DNA from: Pseudomonadota bacterium
GTDB lineage: Bacteria; Pseudomonadota; Gammaproteobacteria; Burkholderiales; Methylophilaceae
Reading direction: 5' to 3'
Length of the DNA: 55,844 nucleotides
Assembly: GCA_020053735.1 (NCBI GenBank)
Contig: JAGVMP010000014.1
Span: 1 to 55,844 of the forward strand
Of this stretch, positions 35,855-45,689 are shown one piece after another. The notes under the pieces are model-generated. The model ran no database searches, was not told the DNA's origin, and saw nothing but the letters and a program-made list of their open reading frames with translations. Every line of letters starts with the position of its first letter. Within the stretch, counting starts at the first letter, position 1. Made by a program: the position numbers and the translations under genes.

Positions 35855-36664
35855 TTACATCGGCTTTGTTTTTAATTTCTCAGTGAGATGTGGGCTTAAC
35901 ACTTGCAACATTTGTGCGAATACTTTTGGATTGGCTGCCACAATATTACCAGTGTGCAACCAGCCCTCGTTGCCTTCAAAATCGCCAACAATACCACCAG
36001 CTTCCTGAACCAATAGTCCACCAGCCGCAATATCCCAAGCTGACAAATTAATCTCAAAGAAACCATCAGTATAGCCTGCCGCCACATAGGCTAAATCTAA
36101 CGCAGCAGAACCTGGGCGGCGAATGCCTGTGGTTTTTTTAATCATATCTTTGAGCATCGCCATGTAGGTATCTAGATGCGTAAAATCGCGAAATGGGAAA
36201 CCAGTGCCGATGAGCGAGTCTTGCAATTTGGTTCTATTAGTCACGCGAATGCGTTTATCGTTTAAAAATGCGCCACGGCCTTTGGTGGCCGTGAACAAAT
36301 CGTTGCGCACTGGATCATAAATGACTGCTTGAGTGAGCACCCCATTTTGCTGTAACGCAATCGAGATGCAGTACTGAGGGAAATTGTGTAAAAAGTTAGT
36401 CGTGCCATCTAACGGGTCAATAATCCAAATGTTTTCAGATTCTTGATTGGTGTTACCGCTCTCTTCACCCAAAAAGCCGTGGTCTGGATAGGCATATTTC
36501 AAGGTATCAATAATCGCTTGTTCAGCTGCGTGATCCACCTCGCTTACAAAGTCGTTAAAAGTTTTGCTTTTTACGCTGAGCGCATTCACATCTTGTGATG
36601 CTTTGTTGATAATTCTGCCCGCTTCGCGCGCGGCTTTTACTGCAATACTTAGCATTGGATGCAT
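35855..36664 (-). CDS. suhB: inositol monophosphatase family protein SuhB
   Basis: From ATG 36664 the protein starts [19 protein letters not shown], nearly the E. coli SuhB N-terminus, and is 269 residues (E. coli 267). Metal-binding motifs are intact: GEESG near 70, [15 protein letters not shown] near 86 and [15 protein letters not shown] near 215. An open frame extends 48 residues further upstream, but those residues are not conserved-looking. Besides hydrolysing inositol-1-phosphate, SuhB acts with RNA polymerase and Nus factors in rRNA antitermination in E. coli. Confidence 0.93.
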   Translation of the reverse strand: MHPMLSIAVKAAREAGRIINKASQDVNALSVKSKTFNDFVSEVDHAAEQAIIDTLKYAYPDHGFLGEESGNTNQESENIWIIDPLDGTTNFLHNFPQYCISIALQQNGVLTQAVIYDPVRNDLFTATKGRGAFLNDKRIRVTNRTKLQDSLIGTGFPFRDFTHLDTYMAMLKDMIKKTTGIRRPGSAALDLAYVAAGYTDGFFEINLSAWDIAAGGLLVQEAGGIVGDFEGNEGWLHTGNIVAANPKVFAQMLQVLSPHLTEKLKTKPM

Positions 36665-36901
36665 TTTATGGTCTTTACTAGAAGTCAATGATTCAATAAT
36701 TGCGATGGCAAATCGCGGTGTTGCAAAACACAAAAACACTTCGCTGTACTTGTTTGTACTAATCATCAGTATTTTTGTTTTTTGCGCCTTGCGCTTTATC
36801 CATCGCACTTACTGACTCATCGCCATGTGTGTGATGGAAAACAAAACAATGTTAAAGAGCTGTTAAAATGCTATTTTAGCATTAATAGGCGCAACCCCAA
36901 A

Positions 36902-37681
36902 TTGTCACAGCCAAATATTAAAAGCACTATTTTCGATAATATCCGCATCGTACTTTGCCAAACCAGCCACCCTGGCAATATTGGTTCCACCGCACGCGCC
37001 ATGAAAACCATGGGGTTCAAAAACTTATACCTTGTGCAGCCAGATAAATATCCAAATGCCCAAGCCACAGCCATGGCAGCAGGCGCAGATGATGTATTGG
37101 ATAATGCAATTGTCACGCAAACATTATCTGAAGCATTGGTAGGCTGTGCTTTTTCTATTGGTTTAAGTGCACGCAAACGCTATTTAAGCCATGAGACGGT
37201 AAATGCGCGCGAAGCTGCCCTGCAAGCTAACAAAATAGTGGCTTCTCAGCCAGTTGCATTTGTATTTGGTACGGAAATGAGTGGCCTCACCAACGCTGAA
37301 CTCGATTGCTGTCAAATGCTGGCGATGATTCCTGCTAACCCAGAATATTCATCGCTAAACTTAGCCATGGCAGTGCAGCTGGTATGTTACGAGCTAAGAA
37401 TGACTATTTTGAATGGCGCCCTAGAACCCACTAGCAATCAAACCAATGGCGATGCGCCTACAGGCGAGCCGCTAGCAACAAACGATGAGTTAGAGCGCTT
37501 CTACACGCACTTAGAAGAAACGCTATTGCACATTGGCTACCTGAACCCTAACGCGCCTAAAAAATTGTTCGAACGTATGCGCCGCCTGTATTCTCGTGCA
37601 CGCTTAGAAAAAGAGGAAGTCAACTTGTTGCGCGGGGTGCTTACACTTACGCAAGCACCTAGAAAGCACACAAAATATTAA
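36902..37681 (+). CDS. trmJ: tRNA (cytidine/uridine-2'-O-)-methyltransferase TrmJ
   Basis: TrmJ methylates the 2'-O of residue 32 in tRNAs. It is a SPOUT-class protein with IRIVLCQTSHPGNIGSTARA at the N-terminus and knot motifs FVFGTEMSGLTNAEL and MIPANPEYSSLNLAMAVQLV. I start at TTG 36902 (about 259 residues; E. coli 246) because the family starts just before the RIVL strand and no in-frame ATG lies nearby; AGGCG about 11 bases upstream is a weak ribosome-binding site. The open frame continues upstream to 36782 without conserved sequence. It diverges from suhB. Confidence 0.9.
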   Translation: MSQPNIKSTIFDNIRIVLCQTSHPGNIGSTARAMKTMGFKNLYLVQPDKYPNAQATAMAAGADDVLDNAIVTQTLSEALVGCAFSIGLSARKRYLSHETVNAREAALQANKIVASQPVAFVFGTEMSGLTNAELDCCQMLAMIPANPEYSSLNLAMAVQLVCYELRMTILNGALEPTSNQTNGDAPTGEPLATNDELERFYTHLEETLLHIGYLNPNAPKKLFERMRRLYSRARLEKEEVNLLRGVLTLTQAPRKHTKY

Positions 37682-37777
37682 CACTAGCAGATTAAACCCG
37701 AGCAAATTAAACCCACTAAATCAGTCAACAATTATTATTATGGCATAATAGTGCCTTTAATTAATGCATATACCCCT

Positions 37778-38554
37778 ATGTTCAATCACTTAAAAGAAGA
37801 TATTTCCATCGTGTTTGATCGCGACCCTGCAGCGCGCACGCACCTCGAAATTTTAACCACCTACCCTGGCGTGCATGCACTACTTATGCATCGCTTTAGT
37901 CATTGGCTTTGGAAAGCAAAATTTTATTGGCTTGGACGAGTGTTCTCGCACATTGGGCGCGGGCTGACTGGTATTGAAATTCATCCTGGCGCTACGATTG
38001 GTCACCGCGTATTTATCGACCACGGCATGGGCGTAGTGATTGGCGAAACGGCAGTCATCGGTGATGATTGCACGCTATACCATGGCGTTACCTTAGGCGG
38101 CACCTCATGGAACAAGGGCAAGCGTCATCCTACGTTAGAGCAAGGTGTAGTGATAGGCGCAGGCGCAAAAGTGCTGGGGCCGATTACCATTGGTAAAAAC
38201 GCAAAAATCGGCTCAAACGCCGTCGTTGTGAAAGATGTACCAGAAAACGCGACTGCGGTGGGTATCCCTGCGCGCATATTAGAAGAAGAAAAAGCCAAAG
38301 CCGAGGCACAAAAAGCAAAATTCAGCGCCTATGCGGTGGGTGGCGATGAAAATGATGCGCTGAACCCAGAGGTGTTGAGCAAAGTCATCCACGATTTGAT
38401 GCAACATGCTGAGAAGCAAGATCAAGCGATTAACTTACTGCGAAGCCAATTAGCCAATATCACAGCTTCAGATAGCAATGTTGCTGTGGCCTTTTCCACC
38501 AAAAAACCTACTGCAAAATCCACGTTAAAGACTGCTAAAACCATTAAAAAATAA
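37778..38554 (+). CDS. cysE: serine O-acetyltransferase
   Basis: CysE makes O-acetylserine from serine and acetyl-CoA, the first step of cysteine synthesis. The start ATG 37778 gives [20 protein letters not shown], the family's N-terminus; a GTG at 37751 is less likely. The left-handed beta-helix of hexapeptide repeats ([20 protein letters not shown], then LYHGVTLGG with the active-site His) is intact. A Lys/Ala-rich C-terminal extension of about 60 residues follows. It lies 60 bases upstream of iscR, so cysteine supply sits beside the cysteine-consuming isc operon. It is a short CysE of the epsilon-like type also seen beside isc genes in other betaproteobacteria. Confidence 0.94.
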   Translation: MFNHLKEDISIVFDRDPAARTHLEILTTYPGVHALLMHRFSHWLWKAKFYWLGRVFSHIGRGLTGIEIHPGATIGHRVFIDHGMGVVIGETAVIGDDCTLYHGVTLGGTSWNKGKRHPTLEQGVVIGAGAKVLGPITIGKNAKIGSNAVVVKDVPENATAVGIPARILEEEKAKAEAQKAKFSAYAVGGDENDALNPEVLSKVIHDLMQHAEKQDQAINLLRSQLANITASDSNVAVAFSTKKPTAKSTLKTAKTIKK

Positions 38555-38572
38555 CTGAAACTAATTTGGTTA

Positions 38573-38597
38573 ATAATTGACTAAATTACTAGGTTAT
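38573..38597 (+). promoter_or_regulatory. IscR type-1-like binding site
   Basis: The 25 bases match the E. coli IscR type-1 consensus (ATASYYGACTRWWWYAGTCRRSTAT) at 21 positions by my count, including ATA at the left end, GACT in the left half and TAT at the right end. It lies 18 bases before the iscR ATG and overlaps the likely promoter. This predicts repression of the operon by holo-IscR. Confidence 0.75.
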
Positions 38598-38614
38598 TAT
38601 AGAATGTTACCATC

Positions 38615-39100
38615 ATGAGACTTACCACAAAAGGCCGTTTTGCCGTTACTGCCATGTTAGACCTCGCTTTAAACGAGACTGACAAACCAGTGACGCTGGC
38701 TGATATCAGCGAACGGCAAGCGATTTCTTTGTCTTACTTAGAGCAGCTTTTTTCGCGTTTACGCCGCCAAGGTTTAGTGTCTAGTGTGCGCGGGCCGGGT
38801 GGCGGTTATCGCGTAGCCAAAGCACACCACGAGATTTCTGTTTCGCACATTATTACCGCGGTGGATGAGCTGATTGATGCGACTCAGTGCGGTGGCAAAG
38901 AAGATTGTCACGACGAAGGTCGTTGCATGACACATGATTTATGGGCATCGCTCAACAACAAAATTTTAGACTATTTATCGGGCGTTACTTTATCCGACAT
39001 GGTAGAAAACAAGCGCCAAAACGATGCGGGCAATACAAGCCAATTGGTATTTACCCCGCGCAGAGCATGTACTACCGCTACTACTGAGGCAACCGCCTAA
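38615..39100 (+). CDS. iscR: iron-sulfur cluster regulator IscR (Rrf2 family)
   Basis: IscR senses cellular Fe-S status through a [2Fe-2S] cluster. The 161-residue protein has the winged-helix DNA-binding domain ([48 protein letters not shown]) and the three cluster cysteines in [13 protein letters not shown] near 92-104 with a following His. It is preceded by its own type-1-like site. Its stop codon overlaps the next ATG (TAATG), coupling translation. Confidence 0.96.
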   Translation: MRLTTKGRFAVTAMLDLALNETDKPVTLADISERQAISLSYLEQLFSRLRRQGLVSSVRGPGGGYRVAKAHHEISVSHIITAVDELIDATQCGGKEDCHDEGRCMTHDLWASLNNKILDYLSGVTLSDMVENKRQNDAGNTSQLVFTPRRACTTATTEATA

Positions 39101-40245
39101 TGGCAAACGCGTATTTTGACCACAACAGCACCACTGCGCTTAAAACCGACGTGCTGGAAGCAATGTTGCCATTCATGGCTAGCCAACATGGAAACGCTAC
39201 GAGCCGACATAGTTTTGGCCGTACTGCACGCGCCGCTGTTGAGCATGCACGTGAGCAAGTGGCCAATGCAGTGGGCGCTTATGCCAACCAAATTGTGTTT
39301 ACCGCCAGCGGTACTGAGGCCAATAATTTTGCGGTACGTGGTATTTGTAGCAATCTTGACAAAGGCCAAATTTTAACTAGCGCCATTGAGCATCCGTGCG
39401 TGTCGCGCCCTGCTCTGGCCATACAATCTAGTAGCGTGCAGGCAAAAAATATTCATGTGGATAGCGATTGCAATATTAACTTAGCACACTTGCAAAAGCT
39501 CCTGCTTACCCCCACTAATTTAGTGTCGGCCATGTTGGTGAACAATGAAACAGGTGTGATTCAAGATATTACTAAAGTGGCAGAAATGGCGCGCGAACGC
39601 AAAGCTTATGTGCACACTGATGCAGTGCAAGCGTTAGGCAAGATCCCCGTTAATTTTTTTGCACTTGGCGTGCATGCCATGACGGTTTCTAGCCATAAGA
39701 TTGGTGGGCCGCTTGGTGCAGGCGCCTTGGTGTTAGATAAACGTATTGATATTCAACCCTTGCTTTATGGCGGCGGGCAAGAAAGAGGTTTGCGTAGTGG
39801 TACTGAAAATGTGGCAGCGATTGTCGGTTTTGGTGTGGCGTGCGATTTAGCCACAAAAAATTTAAGCGCCTTCGATGTACACACGGCTAACTTGCGCGAC
39901 CATTTAGAAATTGGCCTTGCAAAACTAAATGCCGTTATTTTTGGCTATAACGGCTTGCGTGTGGCTAATACCAGCTTTTTTTCCTTTAAATATATTGAAG
40001 GTGAAACGCTAGTCACTGCATTAGATAAAGCTGGTTTTGCTGTTGCCAGCGGATCTGCCTGCTCATCTGACAGCACCGATCCAAGCCACGTGCTGCTTGC
40101 GATGGGTGTGCCTGAAGATTTAGCGCGCGGTGCAGTTAGAGTAAGTTTTGGCTTGAGCAATACCGTTCAAGAAGTTGAACATTTTTTATTAGCACTTAAA
40201 CAAGAGTTAACCAGATTAAGAAATTTAACGGCAGTAATGGCATAA
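39100..40245 (+). CDS. second cysteine desulfurase (NifS/IscS paralogue)
   Basis: This 381-residue class V aminotransferase has the PLP lysine in TVSSHKIGGPLGAGALVLD near 205 and the active-site cysteine in ASGSACSSDSTDPSHVLLAM near 322. It is clearly related to, but diverged from, the iscS gene that follows; it resembles NifS more in length and in its YFDHNSTTAL start. It may supply sulfur to a different acceptor or be a modified copy in the operon. It overlaps iscR by one base and precedes iscS by 46 bases. All catalytic residues are present, so it is likely active. Confidence 0.9.
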   Translation: MANAYFDHNSTTALKTDVLEAMLPFMASQHGNATSRHSFGRTARAAVEHAREQVANAVGAYANQIVFTASGTEANNFAVRGICSNLDKGQILTSAIEHPCVSRPALAIQSSSVQAKNIHVDSDCNINLAHLQKLLLTPTNLVSAMLVNNETGVIQDITKVAEMARERKAYVHTDAVQALGKIPVNFFALGVHAMTVSSHKIGGPLGAGALVLDKRIDIQPLLYGGGQERGLRSGTENVAAIVGFGVACDLATKNLSAFDVHTANLRDHLEIGLAKLNAVIFGYNGLRVANTSFFSFKYIEGETLVTALDKAGFAVASGSACSSDSTDPSHVLLAMGVPEDLARGAVRVSFGLSNTVQEVEHFLLALKQELTRLRNLTAVMA

Positions 40246-40291
40246 GCAATGCCATTTATTAAAGGCAACCTAGAAAGTAAACACTAGCAAT

Positions 40292-41539
40292 ATGGATAGT
40301 ACGAATATGGCAAATATGAACCAAACCGACAGACCGCCGATTTATTTAGATTACTCAGCAACCACGCCAGTAGATATTCGCGTGGCCGAAAAAATGATTC
40401 CGTATCTCACGGAGCATTATGGCAACCCTGCGTCTCGTAGCCACCCCTACGGCTGGACCGCCGAAAAAGCGGTTGAAAACGCACGTGAAGAAGTTGCCAA
40501 ATTGGTGAACGCAGACCCGCGCGAAATTGTGTGGACATCAGGCGCGACAGAATCGAATAACTTGGCAATTAAAGGCGCGGCTAATTTTTATGCGTCCACC
40601 AAGGGCAAGCATATTATTACCATTGCCACCGAACACAAAGCGGTGATTGACGCTGTGCGCGAGCTTGAGCGCCAAGGCTTTACTGCCACTTACCTAGAGC
40701 CTGAACCAGATGGCTTGGTAGATTTGGCTAAATTTAAAGCTGCCATTCAGCCCGATACGGTATTGGCATCGGTGATGCTGGTGAATAACGAGATTGGCGT
40801 GATTCAGGATATTGAAGCAATCGGCAATATTTGCCGCGAAGCTGGTGTGATTTTTCATGTAGACGCCGCACAAGCCACGGGTAAAGTGAAAATTGATTTA
40901 GCCAACTTACCGGTAGATTTAATGAGCTTTAGCGCGCATAAAACTTATGGTCCTAAAGGCATTGGTGCGCTGTATGTGTGCCGTAAACCGAGAATTAGAA
41001 TAGAAGCACAAATGCATGGTGGTGGCCACGAGCGCGGCATGCGTAGCGGCACATTAGCCACGCATCAAATCGTGGGTATGGGCGAAGCGTTTCGCATCGC
41101 GCATGAAGAAATGGCCAGCGAAAATGAGCGCATCCGTATGCTTAGAGACCGCTTACTTACTGGCTTGCAAGACATTGAAGAAACTTATGTGAATGGCGAT
41201 TTAGCGCATCGCATTCCACACAACCTGAATATTAGTTTTAATTATGTAGAAGGCGAATCACTGATTATGGCGGTAAAAGGCATTGCGGTTTCTAGCGGGT
41301 CTGCGTGTACATCGGCCAGCTTAGAGCCAAGTTATGTATTACGCGCACTTGGCCGTAGCGATGAGCTAGCGCACAGTTCTATCAGGTTTAGCATCGGGCG
41401 TTTTACCACAGTCGCGGATGTGGATTACACAGTTGAACTGATGAAAAGTAAAATTGAGAAATTAAGAGAATTATCTCCACTTTGGGAGATGTTTAAAGAT
41501 GGCATTGATATAAGCAAAGTACAGTGGGCAGCACACTGA
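40292..41539 (+). CDS. iscS: cysteine desulfurase IscS
   Basis: IscS takes sulfur from cysteine and passes it as persulfide to IscU. The 415-residue protein has [19 protein letters not shown] at residue 16, the PLP lysine in [19 protein letters not shown] near 220 and the persulfide Cys in [20 protein letters not shown] near 340. The C-terminus ...[19 protein letters not shown] is the IscS-specific end (E. coli ends similarly). An ATG at 40307 is an alternative start, five residues shorter. Confidence 0.97.
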   Translation: MDSTNMANMNQTDRPPIYLDYSATTPVDIRVAEKMIPYLTEHYGNPASRSHPYGWTAEKAVENAREEVAKLVNADPREIVWTSGATESNNLAIKGAANFYASTKGKHIITIATEHKAVIDAVRELERQGFTATYLEPEPDGLVDLAKFKAAIQPDTVLASVMLVNNEIGVIQDIEAIGNICREAGVIFHVDAAQATGKVKIDLANLPVDLMSFSAHKTYGPKGIGALYVCRKPRIRIEAQMHGGGHERGMRSGTLATHQIVGMGEAFRIAHEEMASENERIRMLRDRLLTGLQDIEETYVNGDLAHRIPHNLNISFNYVEGESLIMAVKGIAVSSGSACTSASLEPSYVLRALGRSDELAHSSIRFSIGRFTTVADVDYTVELMKSKIEKLRELSPLWEMFKDGIDISKVQWAAH

Positions 41540-41672
41540 TAATTTATCTTTGTTCGTCTGGTGTTGTTGTCGAATTGCTCGTTTAGAAAAGCTAAATGTC
41601 GCAATCCGCCGCCTAGCCAGCCAAACAAATCTTAAATTTTCTGTAATTTTGATTGGTAATAGTTAAAGTTTA

Positions 41673-41774
41673 AGAATTAAAAGATAAAGCAAAATCGAGG
41701 CAGCAAGCCGATGACAGTACGTTTTTGTACGGCAAGGCGAAGCTAACAAAGAGTTTGTGAGATATTTTAATTCT
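41673..41774. repeat. 102-bp hairpin element between iscS and iscU
   Basis: AGAATTAAAAGAT at 41673-41685 and ATATTTTAATTCT at 41762-41774 form an inverted pair with one mismatch. A central GTACG-TTTTT-GTAC hairpin lies near 41717-41730. The internal GGCAAGGCGAAGCTAACAAAGAG resembles the AAGGCGCGAA / CAACGCCG segments of the 30703 element. It lies 16 bases before iscU and just before its ribosome-binding site. Confidence 0.55.
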
Positions 41775-41790
41775 CATTAGGAGAACGAAA

Positions 41791-42186
41791 ATGGCATATT
41801 CAGATAAAGTTTTAGATCACTATGAAAACCCAAGAAACGTCGGTTCATTAGATAAAAATGACCCGAATGTCGGCACGGGCATGGTAGGCGCACCAGCGTG
41901 CGGCGACGTAATGAAGTTGATGATTAAGGTCAATGATAACGGCATTATTGAAGATGCCAAATTCAAAACCTATGGTTGTGGTTCAGCCATTGCCTCTAGC
42001 TCATTGGTGACCGAATGGTTAAAAGGCAAAACCGTGGACGAAGCTTATGCCATTAAAAACTCTGCCATTGCGGAAGAATTGGCCTTGCCGCCAGTAAAAA
42101 TTCACTGCTCAGTGTTGGCGGAAGATGCAATTAAAGCAGCAGTGGCGGACATTAAAGCAAAGCAATCAGCAAGGGCGACCGTTTAA
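41791..42186 (+). CDS. iscU: Fe-S cluster scaffold protein IscU
   Basis: IscU assembles [2Fe-2S] clusters on three cysteines: GAPACGDVMK near 37, KTYGCGSAIASSS near 63 and KIHCSVLAEDA near 106. The HscA-recognition motif LPPVK is at about 99-103. Length (131) and N-terminus (AYSDKVLDHYENPRNVGSLD) are those of IscU. AGGAG lies 9 bases before the ATG. iscA follows after three bases. Confidence 0.98.
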   Translation: MAYSDKVLDHYENPRNVGSLDKNDPNVGTGMVGAPACGDVMKLMIKVNDNGIIEDAKFKTYGCGSAIASSSLVTEWLKGKTVDEAYAIKNSAIAEELALPPVKIHCSVLAEDAIKAAVADIKAKQSARATV

Positions 42187-42189
42187 AAG

Positions 42190-42513
42190 ATGGCAATTAC
42201 ATTGACTGAAACTGCGGCAAGCCGTGTCGAAAAATTCCTGAGCAATCGAGGTAAAGGCATTGGCTTGCGCTTGGGTGTTAAAACCACAGGCTGCTCTGGT
42301 ATGGCCTATACGCTTGAGTTTGTGGATGATTTAAACGCAGAAGATATGGCGTTTGAAAGCCACGGTGTAAAAGTAATTGTTGACCCGAAAAGCTTAGCTT
42401 ACATCGATGGCACCGAACTCGATTTCACCAAAGAAGGCTTGAACGAAGGCTTTAAGTTCAATAATCCAAATGTAAAGGATGAGTGTGGCTGTGGAGAAAG
42501 CTTCACGGTTTAA
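42190..42513 (+). CDS. iscA: Fe-S assembly protein IscA
   Basis: This A-type carrier of 107 residues binds Fe or a [2Fe-2S]/[4Fe-4S] cluster with three cysteines, Cys-35 in [17 protein letters not shown] and the pair in [11 protein letters not shown]. It begins [20 protein letters not shown]. The length equals E. coli IscA. It starts three bases after iscU. Its stop codon is inside the left end of the next repeat element. Confidence 0.96.
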   Translation: MAITLTETAASRVEKFLSNRGKGIGLRLGVKTTGCSGMAYTLEFVDDLNAEDMAFESHGVKVIVDPKSLAYIDGTELDFTKEGLNEGFKFNNPNVKDECGCGESFTV

Positions 42514-42632
42514 AAATGACTGCGCTCGTGATAACTTTGTCGCTCAAATGTTCAAAATCTTCATTTACAAGTACGTAAACTCTGGTTTTTCACATTCTCC
42601 CTTCGCGTTCTAACTTCGCTCGTTACATTTTT
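42512..42632. repeat. 121-bp hairpin element between iscA and hscB
   Basis: AAAAATG at 42512-42518 pairs with CATTTTT at 42626-42632, followed inward by GCGCTCG / CGAGCG-like segments (near 42522 and 42617). A central TTTAC-AAGTAC-GTAAA palindrome lies near 42573-42588. The left end overlaps the iscA stop codon and the right end lies four bases before the hscB ATG, so the whole intergenic region is this element. Confidence 0.55.
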
Positions 42633-42636
42633 AATA

Positions 42637-43155
42637 ATGCCTTCAACTAATTATTTCGAATTGTTTAAACTACCCCAAACTTTTAGCCTAGATGTAGCAA
42701 TCTTAGAAAGTAATTACCGAAAAATACAATCTGAGTCGCATCCAGACCGTTTTGTCACTGCTTCACCTGCAGAAAAATTAGCCTCTATGCAAACTGCAAC
42801 CACAGCAAATGAAGCCTACCAAACACTTAAATCACCCGGCCTGCGTGCCGCATATTTATTGAGTCTGCAAGGCGTGACAGCGATAGATGAAAAGAATAAC
42901 CAAATGCCTGCCGATTTTTTAATGCAGCAAATGGAGTGGCGCGAAGCGATTGAAGACGCGGAAAATGCAAGCGATGTTTCAACGCTGGAAAATCTGCTGG
43001 AAGAAATTGGCATTGCAGGTAAAAGTTTACAAGAAAGCTTAAAAAACCAATTCCAGCACAACCATCTAAGTGAAGCGACCGATAGCACGCGCAAACTGAT
43101 TTTTATGGATAAAGTTCGTGCGGATATACTTAAATCAATTGAAAAACTAGACTAA
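42637..43155 (+). CDS. hscB: co-chaperone HscB
   Basis: HscB is the J-domain partner of HscA and carries IscU to it. The 172-residue protein starts NYFELFKLPQTFSLDVAILE and has the HPD motif in SESHPDRFVTAS near 34, followed by a helical C-terminal IscU-binding domain (DFLMQQMEWREAIEDAEN). Length equals E. coli HscB (171). No ribosome-binding site is visible directly before the ATG because the repeat element reaches to within four bases. Confidence 0.95.
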   Translation: MPSTNYFELFKLPQTFSLDVAILESNYRKIQSESHPDRFVTASPAEKLASMQTATTANEAYQTLKSPGLRAAYLLSLQGVTAIDEKNNQMPADFLMQQMEWREAIEDAENASDVSTLENLLEEIGIAGKSLQESLKNQFQHNHLSEATDSTRKLIFMDKVRADILKSIEKLD

Positions 43156-43213
43156 ATTTTAAAAAAACAACATGTCAGCTCAATATATTCAAATTCTATC
43201 ACTCCTTCTCCGC

Positions 43214-43318
43214 CGTCATTCCGACTGGAGCATTTTGCAAAAATGCGAACCACGGAATCCAGAAAAAAACATATCTCAAATTAACCTAAACTGGATTCCC
43301 GCCTACGCGGGAATGACG
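43214..43318. repeat. inverted GTCATTCC repeat pair with dRS3-like core, abutting hscA
   Basis: CGTCATTCC at 43214-43222 and GGAATGACG at 43310-43318 are exact reverse complements. The right half holds ATTCCC-GCCTACGC-GGGAAT (43295-43314), identical to the 31977 copy. An inner GCATTTT-GCA-AAAATGC hairpin lies at about 43230-43246. It ends five bases before the hscA ATG. Confidence 0.7.
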
Positions 43319-43323
43319 ATGTA

Positions 43324-45201
43324 ATGGCACTGTTACAAATATCCGAACCCGGCCAATCTGCCGCACCCCATCAACACAAATTGGCGGTGGGCATTGATTT
43401 AGGCACCACGAATTCACTTGTTGCCACCGTGCGTAGTGGTTTAAGCAGTGTTTTGATAGATGATGATGGTCATGCGCTGTTGCCCAGCGTTGTACGTTAC
43501 TTACCCGATGGTGATATCGACGTGGGTTATAGTGCACAGGCTGCGCAAAGCCAAGACCCAGCTAACACCATCATCTCTGCCAAACGCTTTATGGGCCGTG
43601 GCTTGAAAGATATTGATGTTTCGCTGCAACCGTATCACTTTGTTGATAATAATAACGAAATGCTGCAAATTGAAACGCGCGCTGGCATTAAAAGCCCAAT
43701 AGAAGTCTCTGCAGAAATTTTAAAGGCACTCAAAAATCGCGCAGAAAAATCACTAGGTGGCGAGCTGGTGGGTGCAGTGATTACCGTCCCAGCATACTTT
43801 GATGACGCGCAACGTCAAGCCACTAAAGATGCTGCGCGCTTGGCGGGCTTGAACGTACTGCGATTGTTAAATGAACCCACCGCCGCCGCAGTCGCTTACG
43901 GCTTAGACAATGCGGCTGAGGGCACTTATGTCATTTATGATTTAGGCGGCGGGACTTTTGACATCAGTGTCTTGAAATTATCAAAAGGTGTATTTGAAGT
44001 ACTTGCCACCAATGGCGACAGCGCTTTGGGCGGGGACGATTTTGATCGCCGTATTTTCTGTTGGATACTTGAGCAAAGTAAATGTAAGCCAGTCAACGCG
44101 CAAGATACACGCTTGCTACTGACCAAAGCACGCGAGGCTAAAGAGTGGCTGACTGACCACGCCAGTGCACAAATCACCAGCATTTTAAGTACAGGTGAAG
44201 TAGTTAATGTCAGCTTAAGCACTAAACAATTTAACGAGCTTACGCAAACTTTAGTGGCGAAGACGCTCGCACCAACTAAAAAAGCGTTACGTGATGCCAG
44301 CTTAGATATCGAGGATATTAAAGGCGTGGTACTAGTAGGTGGCGCAACACGCATGCCTCAAATACGCCTAGCTGTGGCTGATTTTTTCAAACAATCACCT
44401 CTCACCAATTTAGATCCCGATAAAATCGTCGCTCTGGGTGCTGCAATACAAGCCAACACCTTGGCAGGCAACAAAAGTGGTGCCGATTTATTGCTGCTGG
44501 ATGTGATTCCATTGTCGCTTGGCCTGGAAACTATGGGTGGCTTGGTAGAAAAAATTATCCCACGCAACGCGACTTTGCCGATTGCGCGCGCGCAGGAGTT
44601 CACCACCTTTAAAGACGGCCAAACCGCCATGAGCATTCATGTGCTGCAAGGCGAGCGCGAGTTGGTGAGCGATTGCCGCTCACTGGCCCGATTTGAATTG
44701 CGTGGCATTCCACCGATGGTGGCAGGTGCAGCTCGCATACGCGTGACTTTTACCGTAGATGCGGATGGCTTGCTCAGCGTTTCGGCACGCGAAATTGCCA
44801 GCAATGTAGAAGCGAACATTGTAGTGAAACCAAGTTATGGTTTAAGTGAGGAGCAAATTTTAGCCATGCTTAAAAGTGGCTTTAGCGCGGCAGAGGCTGA
44901 CAAACAAGCACGCGCTTTAGCCGAAGCAAAAGTAGACGCAGAAAGTTTGCTGGAAGCGATTAAAAATGCGTTACAACAAGATGGCCATTTATTATCTTTA
45001 AATGAAATAAAAACCATACGAGAAAAAATAGATGCTCTGCAAGCCAATATCCATGCGGGCGCTGGCGATGCTAATTCCAATGCTATTATTAGAGCAACAG
45101 AAGCATTAAATGCGGCTACCGAAAACTTTGCCGCAAGGCGTATGGATGCTAGTGTAAGCCGCGCGCTGGCAGGTAAAAATTTAGAAAATTTAAACTTGTA
45201 A
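43324..45201 (+). CDS. hscA: Hsp70-type chaperone HscA
   Basis: HscA is the specialised Hsp70 that drives cluster transfer from IscU. The 625-residue protein has the ATPase motifs [16 protein letters not shown] near 21, [17 protein letters not shown] near 203 and [14 protein letters not shown] near 336, and a substrate-binding domain with [20 protein letters not shown]. Length is close to E. coli HscA (616). The repeat ends just before the start, so GGGA within the repeat is the only ribosome-binding-like sequence. Confidence 0.96.
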   Translation: MALLQISEPGQSAAPHQHKLAVGIDLGTTNSLVATVRSGLSSVLIDDDGHALLPSVVRYLPDGDIDVGYSAQAAQSQDPANTIISAKRFMGRGLKDIDVSLQPYHFVDNNNEMLQIETRAGIKSPIEVSAEILKALKNRAEKSLGGELVGAVITVPAYFDDAQRQATKDAARLAGLNVLRLLNEPTAAAVAYGLDNAAEGTYVIYDLGGGTFDISVLKLSKGVFEVLATNGDSALGGDDFDRRIFCWILEQSKCKPVNAQDTRLLLTKAREAKEWLTDHASAQITSILSTGEVVNVSLSTKQFNELTQTLVAKTLAPTKKALRDASLDIEDIKGVVLVGGATRMPQIRLAVADFFKQSPLTNLDPDKIVALGAAIQANTLAGNKSGADLLLLDVIPLSLGLETMGGLVEKIIPRNATLPIARAQEFTTFKDGQTAMSIHVLQGERELVSDCRSLARFELRGIPPMVAGAARIRVTFTVDADGLLSVSAREIASNVEANIVVKPSYGLSEEQILAMLKSGFSAAEADKQARALAEAKVDAESLLEAIKNALQQDGHLLSLNEIKTIREKIDALQANIHAGAGDANSNAIIRATEALNAATENFAARRMDASVSRALAGKNLENLNL

Positions 45202-45218
45202 CTTTCATATACGTTCTC

Positions 45219-45291
45219 TGTCATTCCGACGAAAGTCGGAGTCTAGTGACGTTATAAAGACGCCGGATTCCGTGTCAGGCACGGAATGACA
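45219..45291. repeat. inverted repeat between hscA and fdx
   Basis: TGTCATTCCG at 45219-45228 and CGGAATGACA at 45282-45291 are exact reverse complements. Each half forms its own small hairpin (CCGAC-GAAA-GTCGG and CCGTG-TCAGG-CACGG). It is a third member of the GTCATTCC family in this window, without the full dRS3 core. Confidence 0.65.
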
Positions 45292-45341
45292 AAAGAAGTA
45301 CGAATGAAAAATTTAGAAAAGTGTAGGATTAGGATCAAAGA

Positions 45342-45683
45342 ATGCCACAAATTATTGTATTACCACACGTAGAGCTCTGCCCCGATGGTGCTGCCATTGA
45401 GGGCAAAACAGGTGACTCTATCTGCGAAACCTTATTGAGAAACGAGATTGATATTGATCACGCTTGCGACATGGCGTGCGCTTGTACTACCTGCCATGTG
45501 ATTATACGCGAAGGCTTTAAAACCATCGAAGCCTCTGATGATCAAGAGGATGACTTACTGGATAAAGCCTGGGGTTTGGAACCAAACTCACGCCTATCTT
45601 GCCAAGCGATTATCGGCAGCGAAGACTTGGTAATCGAAATTCCAAAATATTCAATCAATATGGCCAAAGAAGGCCACCGCTAA
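45342..45683 (+). CDS. fdx: [2Fe-2S] ferredoxin of the isc operon
   Basis: This adrenodoxin-type ferredoxin gives electrons for cluster assembly. The 113-residue protein has cluster cysteines in HACDMACACTTCHVIIREGF (near 42-53) and the fourth in SRLSCQAIIGS near 87. The sequence starts PQIIVLPHVELCPDGAAIEG, as in E. coli Fdx. It ends the visible isc operon; no iscX follows, since the convergent carbonic anhydrase gene begins six bases on. Confidence 0.96.
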   Translation: MPQIIVLPHVELCPDGAAIEGKTGDSICETLLRNEIDIDHACDMACACTTCHVIIREGFKTIEASDDQEDDLLDKAWGLEPNSRLSCQAIIGSEDLVIEIPKYSINMAKEGHR

Positions 45684-45689
45684 AGCAAT

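Noticed and set aside
36665-36808. 48-residue N-terminal extension of SuhB
   Set aside because: The internal ATG at 36664 gives the conserved MHPML start; the extension has no family similarity.
36782-36901. Long N-terminal extension of TrmJ
   Set aside because: The 40 extra codons are Cys/Arg/Asn-rich and unlike the family, and lie in the divergent promoter region with suhB.
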